A program made the position numbers and the translations under genes. The notes under the pieces were generated by a model. The model was not told where the DNA came from, ran no database searches, and was given only the letters and a program-made list of their open reading frames with translations. A DNA stretch of 32,041 bases. Origin: Ruminococcaceae bacterium D5 (GTDB taxonomy: Bacteria; Bacillota; Clostridia; Oscillospirales; Ruminococcaceae). Location of the stretch: positions 83,413 to 115,453 of the forward strand of contig FORK01000002.1 in the NCBI GenBank assembly GCA_900113995.1. The letters are read 5' to 3'. This document shows positions 15,595 through 24,216 of this stretch, piece after piece (positions within the stretch are counted from its first letter, which is position 1; the number at the start of each line of letters is the position of its first letter).

Positions 15595-15933
15595 TCAGCC
15601 GGGAGGCCACCCCAGATTGCGTCCGGCCAGCAGGTGGAAGTGAAGATGTCCCACCGTCTGCCCGCCCTCCTCGCCGCAGTTGGTCACAACACGGAAGCCC
15701 TTTTCCAGCTTTTCGCGCCGGGCAATTTCAGCGATCACCTCATAGATATGCGCGACGACGGCGCTGTTTTCCGGGGTGATCTCAGCCGCCGAACCAATGT
15801 GCTGCTTGGGGATGACAACCGCATGAAAGGGAGCCTTAGGGTCAATGTCGCGGAACGCCAGCACCTGTTCGTCCTCATAGACCTTGGTGCTGGGAATTTC
15901 TCCGCCGGCAATGCTGCAAAACAGACAATCCAT
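15595..15933 (-). CDS. HIT-family nucleotide-binding/hydrolase protein (HinT-like)
   Basis: The 112-aa protein has the N-terminal Cys pair CLFCSIAGGEIPS and the histidine triad HLHFHLLAGRNLGWPPG at its C-terminus. HinT-type members hydrolyse nucleoside phosphoramidates, such as aminoacyl-AMP. ATG at 15933 is 9 bases after AAAGGAGG; the in-frame TTG two codons earlier is too close. It lies downstream of alaS in the same direction, 147 bases away. That is suggestive, as HinT acts on aminoacyl-adenylates, but a shared transcript is not shown. Confidence 0.93.
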   Translation of the reverse strand: MDCLFCSIAGGEIPSTKVYEDEQVLAFRDIDPKAPFHAVVIPKQHIGSAAEITPENSAVVAHIYEVIAEIARREKLEKGFRVVTNCGEEGGQTVGHLHFHLLAGRNLGWPPG

Positions 15934-16080
15934 AGACAAATCCTCCTTTTTGATGGCTTTGGAAATGCAGTGTAGCCGATCGGACGGCCGGGTCTCCTTC
16001 CATGAGCAGGCTTGACGGTGTGCCTGCGGAAATCGTCCCGATCTGCCGGCACGCGGCAGGAAAGCCCGGCCCGAATCCGG

Positions 16081-18738
16081 TCAGTCCTTTTTGACCTGTT
16101 CGGCCAGCAGCTCCGGCGCCTTGGCGAGCGCCTCGTCTACCCGGAACACCTCCGAGGTGCCGCCCATGGCCGAATCGGGCTTGCCGCCGCCCGAGCCTCC
16201 GACCAGAGCGGTCAGGGCCTTGACGAGCTTACCGGCGTGGACGCCCTTTCCGATGGCGTCCTTCGAGGCGGCCACGAGGATGGCTGCCTTCTTTTCGCCG
16301 GCGGCGGTAAGCACCGCTACAATCGCGCCGGGGCGTTCCTTGACCTTGTCGCCGAGGGTGCGCAGCGCGTCGGGACGGGCGTCGTTGAAGGAAGCAGTGA
16401 CCAGATGAACGCCGCCGATCTCCTTGGCATTGGCAAAGAGTCCCGCAATCTGGCTGTCGGCAAGCTTCTGGCTCATCGAATCGATCTGGCGGTTGCGCTC
16501 CTTGAGATCGCTTTGCAGAGCGGCGATCTTGGAGGGAAGATCGGAACTGCTGCCGGCCTTGAGCAGTTCGCAGCAGGCACCGAGGTCTTTCTGCATTTCG
16601 CCGATATGGCGCAGCACACCGAGGCCGGTGACCGCCTCGATGCGGCGTACGCCGGCGGCAACCGACGACTCCCTGAGGATCTTGAAGAGACCGAGCTTGG
16701 AGGTGTTGTCTACATGGGTGCCGCCGCAGAGCTCGATTGAGCGTCCGCCGATATCGACCACCCGGACGACATCGCCGTATTTTTCAGAGAAAAGCGCCAT
16801 CGCGCCCTTTGACTTCGCCTCATCCTGACTCATTTCGGAGACGGTGACCGGCAGGCAGTCAAGAATCAGACTGTTGACCAGCATCTCGATCTTCATCAGC
16901 TCATCGGAGGTGACGGCGGCGAAATGGGTAAAGTCGAAACGGCAGCAGTCGGCGTCAACCAGCTGTCCGGCCTGGTGCACATGGCTTCCCAGCACCTCGC
17001 GCAGCGCGTACTGAAGCAGATGGGCGGCGGTATGGTTGCGCATGATGGACTGGCGGCGGGGACGCAGGACGGTGGCGGTCACTTCGCCGCCTGTCAGCAG
17101 GCTGCCCTTCTGCATCCGGCCGAGGTGCAGGAACTGACCGGTCGGGGATTTCTTGCAGTCGTAAACCTCAAAGACCGACTGGCCGTCGGTAATGGCGCCG
17201 ACGTCGCCCACCTGGCCGCCGCTTTCGGCATAGAAGGGGGTGGAGTCGAGGACAAGGGCGGCGGAGTCTCCCTCCCCGAGTCCGTCGGCAAGAGCACCGT
17301 CCGCGACGATCGCGGCGATGCGGGTTTTGCATTCTCCGGCAGCATAGCCGCAGAAGGCGGTCTTGTGGTCGAGTGAGGCGAGAACATCATCCTTCCAGCT
17401 CACGTCGCCGATGCCTTCTTCGCGGGCGCGGCGGGCGCGCTCGCGCTGTTCGTTCATCAGCTTGCCAAAGGCGATTTCGTCAAGAGAAATATGGTGTTCC
17501 TCCAAGATTTCGCGGGTCAGATCGATCGGGAAACCGAAGGTGTCATAGAGCTTGAAGGCAAGATCACCTGAAAGGCGGCGCTCGCCCTCGGCTATATTTT
17601 CGCTTTCAATCTTGTCAACGATTGAGTTGAGCAGCTCCATGCCGGAATCGATGGTACGGGAGAAGCGTTCCTCCTCCATCCGGACCACCTTGACAATATA
17701 GTCGCGGTGTTCCACGAGATCGGGGTAGGCGACCTTGTTTTCCTCGATCACCGTGTCAACGACCTCAAAGAGGAAGGGCTTGTGGATACCGAGCAGGCGG
17801 CCGTGACGGGCGGCGCGGCGGAGCAGGCGGCGCAGAACGTAGCCTCGGCCCTCGTTGGAGGGAACAACCCCATCGTTGATCATCATCGTTGTCGAGCGGA
17901 TATGGTCTGTGATGACGCGCAGCGAGACGTCCTTGGAGGCGTCCTGCTTGTAGGTGACACCGGCGATGCGGCTGATGCGGCCCATGATCCGCTGGACGGT
18001 ATCGACCTCAAAGAGGTTATCCACCCCCTGCATGACGCAGGCCAAGCGTTCGAGGCCCATGCCGGTATCGATGTTGGGATGGGCGAGCGGCTCATAGTGG
18101 CCGTTCCCGTCTGAATTGAACTGGGTAAAGACGAGGTTCCAGATTTCGATATAGCGGTCGCACTCGCAGCCGACTCCGCAGTCGGGCCTGCCGCAGCCGT
18201 ATTTCTCGCCGCGGTCGAAGTGGATTTCGGAGCAGGGTCCGCAGGGGCCGGAGCCGATTTCCCAGAAATTATCCTCCTTACCCATGCGGACGATCCGCTC
18301 GGGCGGGATGCCGACCTCGTTGACCCAGATGTCGCGAGCTTCGTCGTCATCCTCATAGATGGTGATCCAGAGCAGTTCCTTGGGGATCTCGAGCACCTGG
18401 GTCAGGAACTCCCAAGCCCAGGCGGTGGCCTCATGTTTGAAATAGTCGCCAAACGAGAAGTTGCCAAGCATTTCAAAGTAGGTGCCGTGGCGGGCGGTCT
18501 TGCCGACGTTCTCGATGTCGGGAGTGCGGATGCACTTCTGGCAGGAGGTGGCGCGTTTTCTCGGCGGCGTCTCGATGCCGGTGAAGTATTTTTTCAGCGG
18601 CGCCATCCCCGAGTTGATGAGAAGAAGGCTGTTGTCGTCGCGCGGGACGAGCGGCGCGGAGGGGAGGATAATGTGCCCTTTGCTTTCGTAAAACTTGAGA
18701 AATTTGCTGCGCAGGTCGTTGAGTCCGGTCCATTCCAT
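16081..18738 (-). CDS. alaS: Alanyl-tRNA synthetase
   Basis: The 885-aa length is full for bacterial AlaRS. It charges tRNA-Ala and edits Ser/Gly mischarging. The class II catalytic domain is at the N-terminus (INSGMAPLKKYF, RKRATSCQKCIRTPDIENVG, GPCGPCSEIHFD). The editing domain carries the zinc motifs HTAAH (569-573) and CGGTH (671-675). The C-terminal C-Ala domain ends with a GGSGGGKPDSAMGG motif (close to the usual GGGGGGRPDFAQAGG). The ribosome site is weak and distant (AGGATGTGAT). Transcription is controlled by the T-box leader just upstream. Confidence 0.97.
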   Translation of the reverse strand: MEWTGLNDLRSKFLKFYESKGHIILPSAPLVPRDDNSLLLINSGMAPLKKYFTGIETPPRKRATSCQKCIRTPDIENVGKTARHGTYFEMLGNFSFGDYFKHEATAWAWEFLTQVLEIPKELLWITIYEDDDEARDIWVNEVGIPPERIVRMGKEDNFWEIGSGPCGPCSEIHFDRGEKYGCGRPDCGVGCECDRYIEIWNLVFTQFNSDGNGHYEPLAHPNIDTGMGLERLACVMQGVDNLFEVDTVQRIMGRISRIAGVTYKQDASKDVSLRVITDHIRSTTMMINDGVVPSNEGRGYVLRRLLRRAARHGRLLGIHKPFLFEVVDTVIEENKVAYPDLVEHRDYIVKVVRMEEERFSRTIDSGMELLNSIVDKIESENIAEGERRLSGDLAFKLYDTFGFPIDLTREILEEHHISLDEIAFGKLMNEQRERARRAREEGIGDVSWKDDVLASLDHKTAFCGYAAGECKTRIAAIVADGALADGLGEGDSAALVLDSTPFYAESGGQVGDVGAITDGQSVFEVYDCKKSPTGQFLHLGRMQKGSLLTGGEVTATVLRPRRQSIMRNHTAAHLLQYALREVLGSHVHQAGQLVDADCCRFDFTHFAAVTSDELMKIEMLVNSLILDCLPVTVSEMSQDEAKSKGAMALFSEKYGDVVRVVDIGGRSIELCGGTHVDNTSKLGLFKILRESSVAAGVRRIEAVTGLGVLRHIGEMQKDLGACCELLKAGSSSDLPSKIAALQSDLKERNRQIDSMSQKLADSQIAGLFANAKEIGGVHLVTASFNDARPDALRTLGDKVKERPGAIVAVLTAAGEKKAAILVAASKDAIGKGVHAGKLVKALTALVGGSGGGKPDSAMGGTSEVFRVDEALAKAPELLAEQVKKD

Positions 18739-19095
18739 AGAGAAAAATCACATCCTGTTTGATTATTTTGACGGTTGTTGTTCCTATTGTTGACGCATCC
18801 AAAACGCGTATAACAAGCTTTTTCGGGGGAAAAATAAAACACCTCCGCCCCAAAGTTGGGACGAAAGTGATCATTCCGTGGTACCACCCAAATTGCAGCG
18901 GGGAAGAGTCCCTGCTGCCGCTTTTCTCCGCTTAACGCGCGGAAACGTCGCGGCTCGCCGCCGCGGTGCTCTGAAACGGCTTCCGTTTTCCCTTTTCGGG
19001 CGGCTTCCAGCGCCCCGCCCTCTCTGTGCAAAAGGGGTGCAAACGGTTGATTTCTTCTTTGCATCTGTCTTCTGTTCAAATTTTCTGATCGGCAG
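18739..19095 (-). promoter_or_regulatory. T-box riboswitch of alaS (alanine, GCC specifier)
   Basis: The roughly 350-base leader senses uncharged tRNA-Ala. In the RNA, Stem I contains CCCUUUU...AAAAGGG and GGGCGG...CCGCCC around an apical CUGGAAG, preceded by the usual AGAGAG. Lower, CCGUUU pairs with AAACGG and GAAA with UUUC, and the internal loop between them exposes GCC (18980-18978), an Ala codon. The T-box core GGGTGGTACCACGG lies at 18889-18876; its TGGT can pair with ACCA of a tRNA with A73, as expected for tRNA-Ala. A terminator follows at 18869-18830. The specifier assignment is from hand folding. Confidence 0.9.
18830..18869 (-). terminator. T-box-controlled terminator
   Basis: In RNA sense, CACUUUCGUCCCA (from 18869) pairs along 13 positions, with some G-U, with UGGGGCGGAGGUG, loop ACUU, and is followed by UUUUAUUUUU. 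It would form when uncharged tRNA-Ala does not stabilise the antiterminator. Confidence 0.88.
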
Positions 19096-19099
19096 AATT

Positions 19100-19128
19100 A
19101 TTATAGGAGTTCTGTCGGAGAATGTCAA
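19100..19128 (-). promoter_or_regulatory. Consensus sigma-A promoter of alaS
   Basis: On the minus strand TTGACA (19128-19123) and TATAAT (19105-19100) are separated by 17 bases, both perfect consensus matches. Transcription should start near 19093, just before Stem I of the T-box. Confidence 0.95.
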
Positions 19129-19230
19129 GAAGAATGGCGGAAAGATGCGAAAATTCGGGCCCGGGCGCAAAGAGGCGCCCTGCCGTTCGGTAACATAAGG
19201 AAAATTAAAAAAATAATTTTTCCAAAATGC

Positions 19231-19283
19231 TTGACTTTTTTGGGAAAGGTAATATAATAAAAATCAAGAATTATTATTATATT
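19231..19283 (+). promoter_or_regulatory. Rubrerythrin promoter with overlapping A/T inverted repeat
   Basis: TTGACT (19231-19236) and TATAAT (19253-19258) are 16 bases apart. AATATAATAA (19251-19260) and TTATTATATT (19274-19283) form a perfect 10-bp inverted repeat overlapping the -10 and start site, a natural operator position. Rubrerythrin genes are often PerR-regulated in clostridia, but this spacing does not match the classical PerR box. Another A/T-rich inverted repeat lies at about 19202-19223. Confidence 0.75.
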
Positions 19284-19326
19284 TACTTTGGAATGAAAGA
19301 GCACAGAATTGAAAGGAGTTTTTCAC

Positions 19327-19869
19327 ATGAGCAAAAGTTTGAAGGGAACCAAGACCGAGGCCAATCTGATGACCGCATTCGCCGGTGAGAGCCAGGCCCA
19401 CACCAAGTATAAGTATTATGCCTCCAAGGCCAAGAAGGAAGGCTACGTCCAGATCGGCGAGCTTTTTGAGGAAACTGCCAATAACGAAAAGGAGCATGCC
19501 AAGATCTGGTTCAAACTGCTGCACGACGGCATGCCCGATACCGACGCCAACCTGCTCGATGCTGCCGAGGGCGAGAACTACGAGTGGACCGATATGTATG
19601 CCGGCTTTGCCAAGGTCGCCAAGGAAGAGGGTTTCGACAAGATTGCTTTCCTCTTCGAGGCGGTCGGTGCGATTGAAAAGAGCCACGAGGAACGCTACCG
19701 CAAGCTGCTCGCCAATGTCAAGGAGAATGCCGTCTTTATCAAGGGCGAGAAGGTCATGTGGCAGTGCGCCAACTGCGGCCACATTGTGATCGGCACGAAT
19801 GCTCCCGAAGTTTGCCCGGTCTGTGATCATCCCAAGGCCTACTTCCAGGTGAAAGCTGAGAATTATTGA
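19327..19869 (+). CDS. rbr: Rubrerythrin (peroxide-reducing diiron protein)
   Basis: The 180-aa protein has a ferritin-like four-helix domain with diiron ligands in GESQAHTKY (E21), NNEKEH (E54, H57), AEGENYEW, and [10 protein letters not shown] (E117, E121), followed by a C-terminal rubredoxin-like domain with CANC (147-150) and CPVC (163-166). It reduces hydrogen peroxide in anaerobes, taking electrons through rubredoxin/NADH. ATG at 19327 has AAAGGAG 8-9 bases upstream; the TTG further upstream overlaps the ribosome site itself. It is monocistronic, with its own promoter and terminator. Confidence 0.95.
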   Translation: MSKSLKGTKTEANLMTAFAGESQAHTKYKYYASKAKKEGYVQIGELFEETANNEKEHAKIWFKLLHDGMPDTDANLLDAAEGENYEWTDMYAGFAKVAKEEGFDKIAFLFEAVGAIEKSHEERYRKLLANVKENAVFIKGEKVMWQCANCGHIVIGTNAPEVCPVCDHPKAYFQVKAENY

Positions 19870-19870
19870 T

Positions 19871-19920
19871 AAAGCAGGAAGCCCCCGCGGTACCAATTGC
19901 CGCGGGGGCTTCCTGTTTTA
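19871..19920 (+). terminator. Rho-independent terminator of rubrerythrin
   Basis: CAGGAAGCCCCCGCGG (19875-19890) pairs perfectly with 19900-19915 over 16 bp and ends in TTTTA, starting a few bases after the stop codon. Confidence 0.93.
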
Positions 19921-19956
19921 TGCGTCCGATTTCCGTCGAAGCGGGTAAAACCCCTC

Positions 19957-19985
19957 TTTTGTTCCGGAAGCGGATGTGTTATATT
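19957..19985 (+). promoter_or_regulatory. Possible extended -10 promoter of the formate operon
   Basis: TGTTATATT (19977-19985) fits an extended -10; the -35 region (TTTTGTTC, around 19957-19964) is weak. It sits between the rubrerythrin terminator and fhs, 64 bases before the fhs ATG. Confidence 0.4.
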
Positions 19986-20048
19986 GAAGAGGCAAGAGCG
20001 GGAGCACGAAAGCTGCCCGACAAAACAAAGTATGGAGGAAAAGAAAAC

Positions 20049-21716
20049 ATGATGAGCGACATCGAGATCGCGCAGGGATCGAAGCCGTTGAAGATCACCG
20101 AGGTGGCGGCGCAGGCGGGAGTAGACGAAAAATATGTGGAGCAGTATGGCAGCTACAAGGCGAAGATCGACTACAGCCTGCTGGAAGAAACGGAGCATCC
20201 GGACGGGAAGCTGATTCTGGTGACGGCCATCACGCCGACGCCGGCGGGTGAAGGCAAGACGACCACGACGGTGGGGCTTGCGGACGGGCTGCGGCGGATC
20301 GGGAAGAAGGCGGTGGTGGCGCTGCGCGAGCCGTCGCTGGGTCCGGTGTTCGGGGTCAAGGGCGGTGCCGCGGGAGGCGGCTGGGCGCAGGTGGTGCCGA
20401 TGGAGGATATCAACCTGCACTTCACCGGGGACTTTCATGCGATCGGAGCGGCGAACAACCTGCTGGCGGCGATGCTGGACAATCACATTTATCAGGGAAA
20501 CGCACTTTCGATCGACCCGAAGAGGATTACTTGGCGGCGTTGCGTGGATATGAACGACCGCCAGCTCCGGAATGTGGTGGACGGCCTTGGGGGGCGCGTC
20601 AACGGCTGCCCGCGGGAGGACGGCTACGACATCACAGTGGCGTCGGAGGTCATGGCGGTACTGTGCCTGTCGAAGGATGTGGACGATCTCAAGGCGCGGC
20701 TCTCCCGGATGATCGTGGGCTATACCTATGAGGAAAAGCCGGTGACGGCGGGGGACCTCAAGGCGGCGGGAGCGATGGCTGCACTTCTGAAGGACGCGCT
20801 CAAGCCGAATCTGGTGCAGACGCTGGAGCACACGCCGGCCTTTATCCATGGCGGGCCGTTCGCCAATATCGCGCATGGGTGCAACTCGATCATTGCAACC
20901 CGGATGGCGCTGAAGATGGGTGACTACGCGGTGACCGAGGCGGGCTTCGGCGCGGACCTGGGTGCGGAAAAGTTTTTGGACATCAAGTGCCGTATGGCGG
21001 GCCTGACCCCGTCGGCGGTGGTGGTTGTGGCGACGGTGCGGGCGCTCAAGCATCATGGAGGGGTGGCGAAGGCGGATCTCGGAACCGAGAATCTGGCGGC
21101 GCTTGAGCGCGGCCTGCCGAATCTGCTGCAGCATGTGGAAAACATCACGACGGTCTTCGGGCTGCCCTGCGTGGTGGCGGTCAACGCCTTCCCGACCGAT
21201 ACGAAAGCGGAGCTGGAGCTGGTGGAGAAAAAGTGCAGCGAGCTGGGTGTGAATGTGGCGCTGTCCGAGGTGTGGGCGAAGGGCGGCGAAGGCGGAGAGG
21301 CGCTGGCTCGCGAGGTGGTGCGTCTCTGTGAGCAGCCGAACCGCTTCAGCCAGAGCTACAGCCTGGATCAGGGAATCGAGGAAAAGCTTGAAACGATCTG
21401 CAAAAGGATCTACCGGGCCGACGGGGTGGTGCTGACGGCCAACGCGAAGAAGCAGGCAAAGCAGCTGGAGAGCCTCGGCTTCGGCAATCTGCCGATCTGC
21501 ATGGCCAAGACCCAGTATTCCTTCTCGGACGACGCGGCGCTTCTGGGCGCGCCGAGAGGGTTTACCGTGACGGTGCGGAATCTGAAGGTATCGGCCGGCG
21601 CGGGCTTTATCGTGGCTCTGACCGGGGATATCATGACAATGCCGGGCCTGCCGAAGGTGCCGGCGGCCGAGAAGATCGACGTGGATTCCGCCGGCAGAAT
21701 CTCCGGCCTGTTCTGA
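20049..21716 (+). CDS. fhs: Formate-tetrahydrofolate ligase
   Basis: The enzyme makes 10-formyl-THF from formate, THF and ATP, the entry step of the methyl branch of the Wood-Ljungdahl pathway and a common C1 source in clostridia. The 555-aa length is standard. The P-loop-like motif [15 protein letters not shown] spans 62-76, and [19 protein letters not shown] follows. ATG at 20049 has GGAGG 10 bases upstream; an adjacent ATG at 20052 is equally usable, and the upstream open frame crosses the previous terminator. Its stop codon overlaps the next start (TGATG). Confidence 0.97.
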   Translation: MMSDIEIAQGSKPLKITEVAAQAGVDEKYVEQYGSYKAKIDYSLLEETEHPDGKLILVTAITPTPAGEGKTTTTVGLADGLRRIGKKAVVALREPSLGPVFGVKGGAAGGGWAQVVPMEDINLHFTGDFHAIGAANNLLAAMLDNHIYQGNALSIDPKRITWRRCVDMNDRQLRNVVDGLGGRVNGCPREDGYDITVASEVMAVLCLSKDVDDLKARLSRMIVGYTYEEKPVTAGDLKAAGAMAALLKDALKPNLVQTLEHTPAFIHGGPFANIAHGCNSIIATRMALKMGDYAVTEAGFGADLGAEKFLDIKCRMAGLTPSAVVVVATVRALKHHGGVAKADLGTENLAALERGLPNLLQHVENITTVFGLPCVVAVNAFPTDTKAELELVEKKCSELGVNVALSEVWAKGGEGGEALAREVVRLCEQPNRFSQSYSLDQGIEEKLETICKRIYRADGVVLTANAKKQAKQLESLGFGNLPICMAKTQYSFSDDAALLGAPRGFTVTVRNLKVSAGAGFIVALTGDIMTMPGLPKVPAAEKIDVDSAGRISGLF

Positions 21717-22360
21717 TGGGGGAGCCGATGGAAGAAAAGAGTCTGAAGGAATTTGTCGAAGTTCTTTGCTCCGCCGCGCCGGTGCCGGGCGGCGGGGGCG
21801 CTTCGGCGCTGGTGGGAGCCGTCGGCTGCGCGCTGGGCGGAATGGTCGGAAGCCTGACGGTGGGCAAGAAGAAATACGCCGGCGTGCAGGAGGAGATTCT
21901 GGCCCTCAAGGCGCGGTCCGATGCGCTGCAGCGGGAGCTTCTGGCGATGATGGAGCGGGATGCGGAGGCGTTTGAGCCGCTGTCCCGGGCCTATGGGCTG
22001 CCGAAGGAGACGCCGGAGCAGAGGGCGGAAAAGCAGCGGGTAATGGAGGCGGCGCTCACCGGCGCGACCGAGGCGCCGCTGGAGATCATGCGGCTCTGCG
22101 CGCAGGCGGTTGAGCTGATCGAGGGTTTTGCAAACAAGGGGTCTGCCATTGCGGTCAGCGACGCGGGAGTAGGCGCGGCTTTCTGCCGGGCGGCGCTGGA
22201 GGGAGCCTCGCTCAACGTCTTTATCAATACCAGAGCGATGGCCGACCGGGAACGCGCCGGACGCTATGACCGGGAAGCCGACGCCCTGCTCGGGGAATTC
22301 CTGCCGCGGGCCGAACGCGTTCTTGCCTCGGTGCGGGCAAAGCTGAGGGAGGCGCGATGA
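21716..22360 (+). CDS. fchA: Cyclodeaminase/cyclohydrolase family protein (methenyl-THF cyclohydrolase, FchA type)
   Basis: At 214 aa this is a stand-alone member of the FTCD C-terminal family. PVPGGGGASALVGAVGCALGGMVG (residues about 23-46) is the folate-binding glycine-rich signature; the helical remainder is typical. In acetogens and purinolytic clostridia, FchA interconverts 10-formyl-THF and 5,10-methenyl-THF, the step after Fhs. The start overlaps the fhs stop; an alternative ATG at 21728 has GGGGGAG only about 3 bases before it. The end overlaps the next gene by ATGA. Confidence 0.88.
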   Translation: MGEPMEEKSLKEFVEVLCSAAPVPGGGGASALVGAVGCALGGMVGSLTVGKKKYAGVQEEILALKARSDALQRELLAMMERDAEAFEPLSRAYGLPKETPEQRAEKQRVMEAALTGATEAPLEIMRLCAQAVELIEGFANKGSAIAVSDAGVGAAFCRAALEGASLNVFINTRAMADRERAGRYDREADALLGEFLPRAERVLASVRAKLREAR

Positions 22361-23184
22361 ATCTTTTTTCACCGGCGGAGGTCATACAAAATTATGCCGA
22401 TGCGGGCGGAAGAAAGGCTTCCCTTCCGCTTTTTCGAATGCTCGCGCTGGGCATCCTCGCCGGGATGCTCATCGCGATGGGAAGCGCGGCGGTGAATACC
22501 GCCGCCTGCGCCATCGAAAACCCCTCGATCGCCCGGCTGATCAGCGGCCTCCTCTTTCCGTTTGGGCTGGGGATGGTGGTCCTTTCCGGAGCGGAGCTTT
22601 TTACTGGAAACTGTCTGCTTTGCATTTCGGTTTATGAGCGGCGCGTGACGCCGGGCGCAGTGGCGCGCAGCCTCCTTTTTGTCTATCTCGGCAATCTGGC
22701 GGGGGCCCTTCTTGTCGCGGCAGGCTGTGTTTATTCCGGTCAGCTGGGAATGGTGGACGGGCAGCTGGCGCTCGCTACGATTCGAGGCGCAGCGGCGAAA
22801 TGCGCCCTTGGGTTTCCGCAGGCGGTGATGCTCGGCTTCTTCTGCAACCTGTTGGTCGCCTTGGGAGTATTGCTGAGTTTGACTGCAAAGGATACAGCGG
22901 GCAGGATTATGGGGGCCTACCTGCCTGTCTGCTTTTTTGTGATCTGTGGCTTTGAGCATTGTGTGGCCAATATGTATTGTATTCCGGCGGGACTTCTGGC
23001 TCTTTCGATACCGGAGTATGCGGCGTTGGCCGCTGAGGCCGGACTCGAGCTTTCAGCCCTGAGCTGGGAGAACTTCCTGTTTGCCAACCTGTTTCCGGTG
23101 ACGGCCGGCAATCTTCTGGGCGGCATGGCAATCGGAAGCCTTTTGTGGTTTGGACACCGCGCCCGAACCGCGGTGTCCCGTTGA
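22357..23184 (+). CDS. Formate/nitrite transporter (FNT) family channel
   Basis: The 275-aa protein has about six hydrophobic segments. The FNT landmarks are GLGMVVLSGAELFTGNCL near 70-90 and GFEHCVANMYCIPAGL, with the conserved central His at residue 201, followed by FPVTAGNLLGGM. FNT channels carry formate, nitrite or hydrosulfide with protons. Its 4-base overlap with fchA and linkage to fhs make formate the best substrate guess. A 9-bp stem (23152-23160 with 23170-23178) lies across its last codons without a U-run. Confidence 0.92.
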   Translation: MNLFSPAEVIQNYADAGGRKASLPLFRMLALGILAGMLIAMGSAAVNTAACAIENPSIARLISGLLFPFGLGMVVLSGAELFTGNCLLCISVYERRVTPGAVARSLLFVYLGNLAGALLVAAGCVYSGQLGMVDGQLALATIRGAAAKCALGFPQAVMLGFFCNLLVALGVLLSLTAKDTAGRIMGAYLPVCFFVICGFEHCVANMYCIPAGLLALSIPEYAALAAEAGLELSALSWENFLFANLFPVTAGNLLGGMAIGSLLWFGHRARTAVSR

Positions 23185-23503
23185 AGCCATAGCCAACGGC
23201 TGAGCCGGCTGGCAGGGAGTTTATCGCCAATCAGCATCAAAGACGCACGGGAGCTCTTGCGCCTGTATTGCAGCCCGTAAACGGGTCCGGCCTGTTCTGA
23301 TGCCGACGTTTTATCATTGGAAGAGATTTCTGCCGGCAGCCCGCTTGCCCGATATTTGGAGAAAAGGCTTTTATGGGCGGCTCCGCCGGTTGAGCCGGAG
23401 GCTTTCAGACTCGTCAAAGACACCCGGGGAAACCTTTATGGCTTCCCCGGGTGTCTTGCGCGTCCGGGAGTTTTCATCCTTTCGGCGGACAGGGCCTGTG
23501 CCG
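23185..23503. other. Gene-free convergent region between FNT and bactofilin
   Basis: No supported gene. It includes a GC-rich imperfect stem near 23192-23213, another near 23388-23405 (CGGCTCCGCCGGTTGAGCCGGAGG region), and the bactofilin terminator at 23416-23457. A plus-strand open frame at 23317-23589 lacks a ribosome site and overlaps the bactofilin gene, so it is not called. Confidence 0.6.
23416..23457 (-). terminator. Terminator hairpin of the bactofilin gene
   Basis: AAGACACCCGGGGAA (23417-23431) pairs perfectly with 23443-23457 over 15 bp around an 11-base loop, and on the minus strand is followed by TTTGACG. The U-run is short, but the position, about 45 bases after the stop codon, fits. 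Confidence 0.75.
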
Positions 23504-24127
23504 TCACAACACAATGGGTTCCGGCTGAGAAACATCCTCCGTCTGACCGGCGCTTTGCTCCCGACGCAATTCAGACCTTTCAATTTTAACCAGGCCATGA
23601 AGGGCCGCTCCCTTGCGGATCTCAATTTCACCTGCGCAGAGATTTCCGTTGAGCACTGCGGTTTCGGTCAGGACAACGCTCTGCGCCGCTTCCACATCTC
23701 CGGTGACGGTGCCGCTAATGGCAGCGCGTTCACAGCGGATATTTCCGGTGATCCGGCTTTCCTCGCTGATTTCGACCGGGCCGGTCGAAAAGATTTCCCC
23801 CTCCACCATGCCCGCCGCCTGCAGAGAGCCGCAGCGGACGGTTCCGACGACTGAGCCGAAGATCCGCGCCGCCGCTCCGGAGATATCGCCTTCCAGACGG
23901 CCGAAGACGGCAATATCGTCTGTCGTCTCGACATTTCCATGAAAAATGCTGTTCTGGGAGACCGCCGCAATGCTTTGGGCGCCCTGCGCCAGCAGTTCCG
24001 ACATCTGGTAGAACGGCGGAATCTGCTCTGCGCCGCCCGGCGCGGAGCAGGGCAGCTCCATGGAAAGCGGTATGCTCGGACCGCTTTCCTGCCTGCCGTC
24101 AGATTTGTTCTGGAAAAACAATTTCAT
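23504..24127 (-). CDS. Bactofilin (polymer-forming cytoskeletal protein)
   Basis: The 207-aa protein has the bactofilin beta-helix from about residue 58 to 185: FHGNVETTDDIAVFGRLEGDI, then repeats such as GSVVGTVRCG, GMVEGEIFS, SRITGNIRCE, GTVTGDVEA and AVLNGNLCAGE, each about 16-18 residues. The N-terminal ~55 residues are Pro/Ser-rich and disordered-looking, as usual. Bactofilins self-assemble without nucleotide and scaffold cell-wall or division enzymes. AGGAGG lies very close (3 bases) before the ATG at 24127. It lies 89 bases downstream of the DUF1836 gene. Confidence 0.9.
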   Translation of the reverse strand: MKLFFQNKSDGRQESGPSIPLSMELPCSAPGGAEQIPPFYQMSELLAQGAQSIAAVSQNSIFHGNVETTDDIAVFGRLEGDISGAAARIFGSVVGTVRCGSLQAAGMVEGEIFSTGPVEISEESRITGNIRCERAAISGTVTGDVEAAQSVVLTETAVLNGNLCAGEIEIRKGAALHGLVKIERSELRREQSAGQTEDVSQPEPIVL

Positions 24128-24216
24128 CCACCTCCTGAAATTTCCACGATTCTTGCCGCGTCTCTTTTAGTATGTGTATGCGGCCGGGAAAATTTTCATG
24201 GATAAAAAAGTTTCGG

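Noticed and set aside
19866-20048. N-terminal extension of fhs
   Set aside because: The extension would cross the rubrerythrin terminator; GGAGG before ATG 20049 and the family start fix the shorter form.
19863-21134. Minus-strand 423-codon open frame
   Set aside because: Antisense to fhs, which is unmistakable; the translation is rich in His and Arg.
23317-23589. 90-codon plus-strand open frame after the FNT gene
   Set aside because: No ribosome site; it overlaps the end of bactofilin and runs through its terminator.
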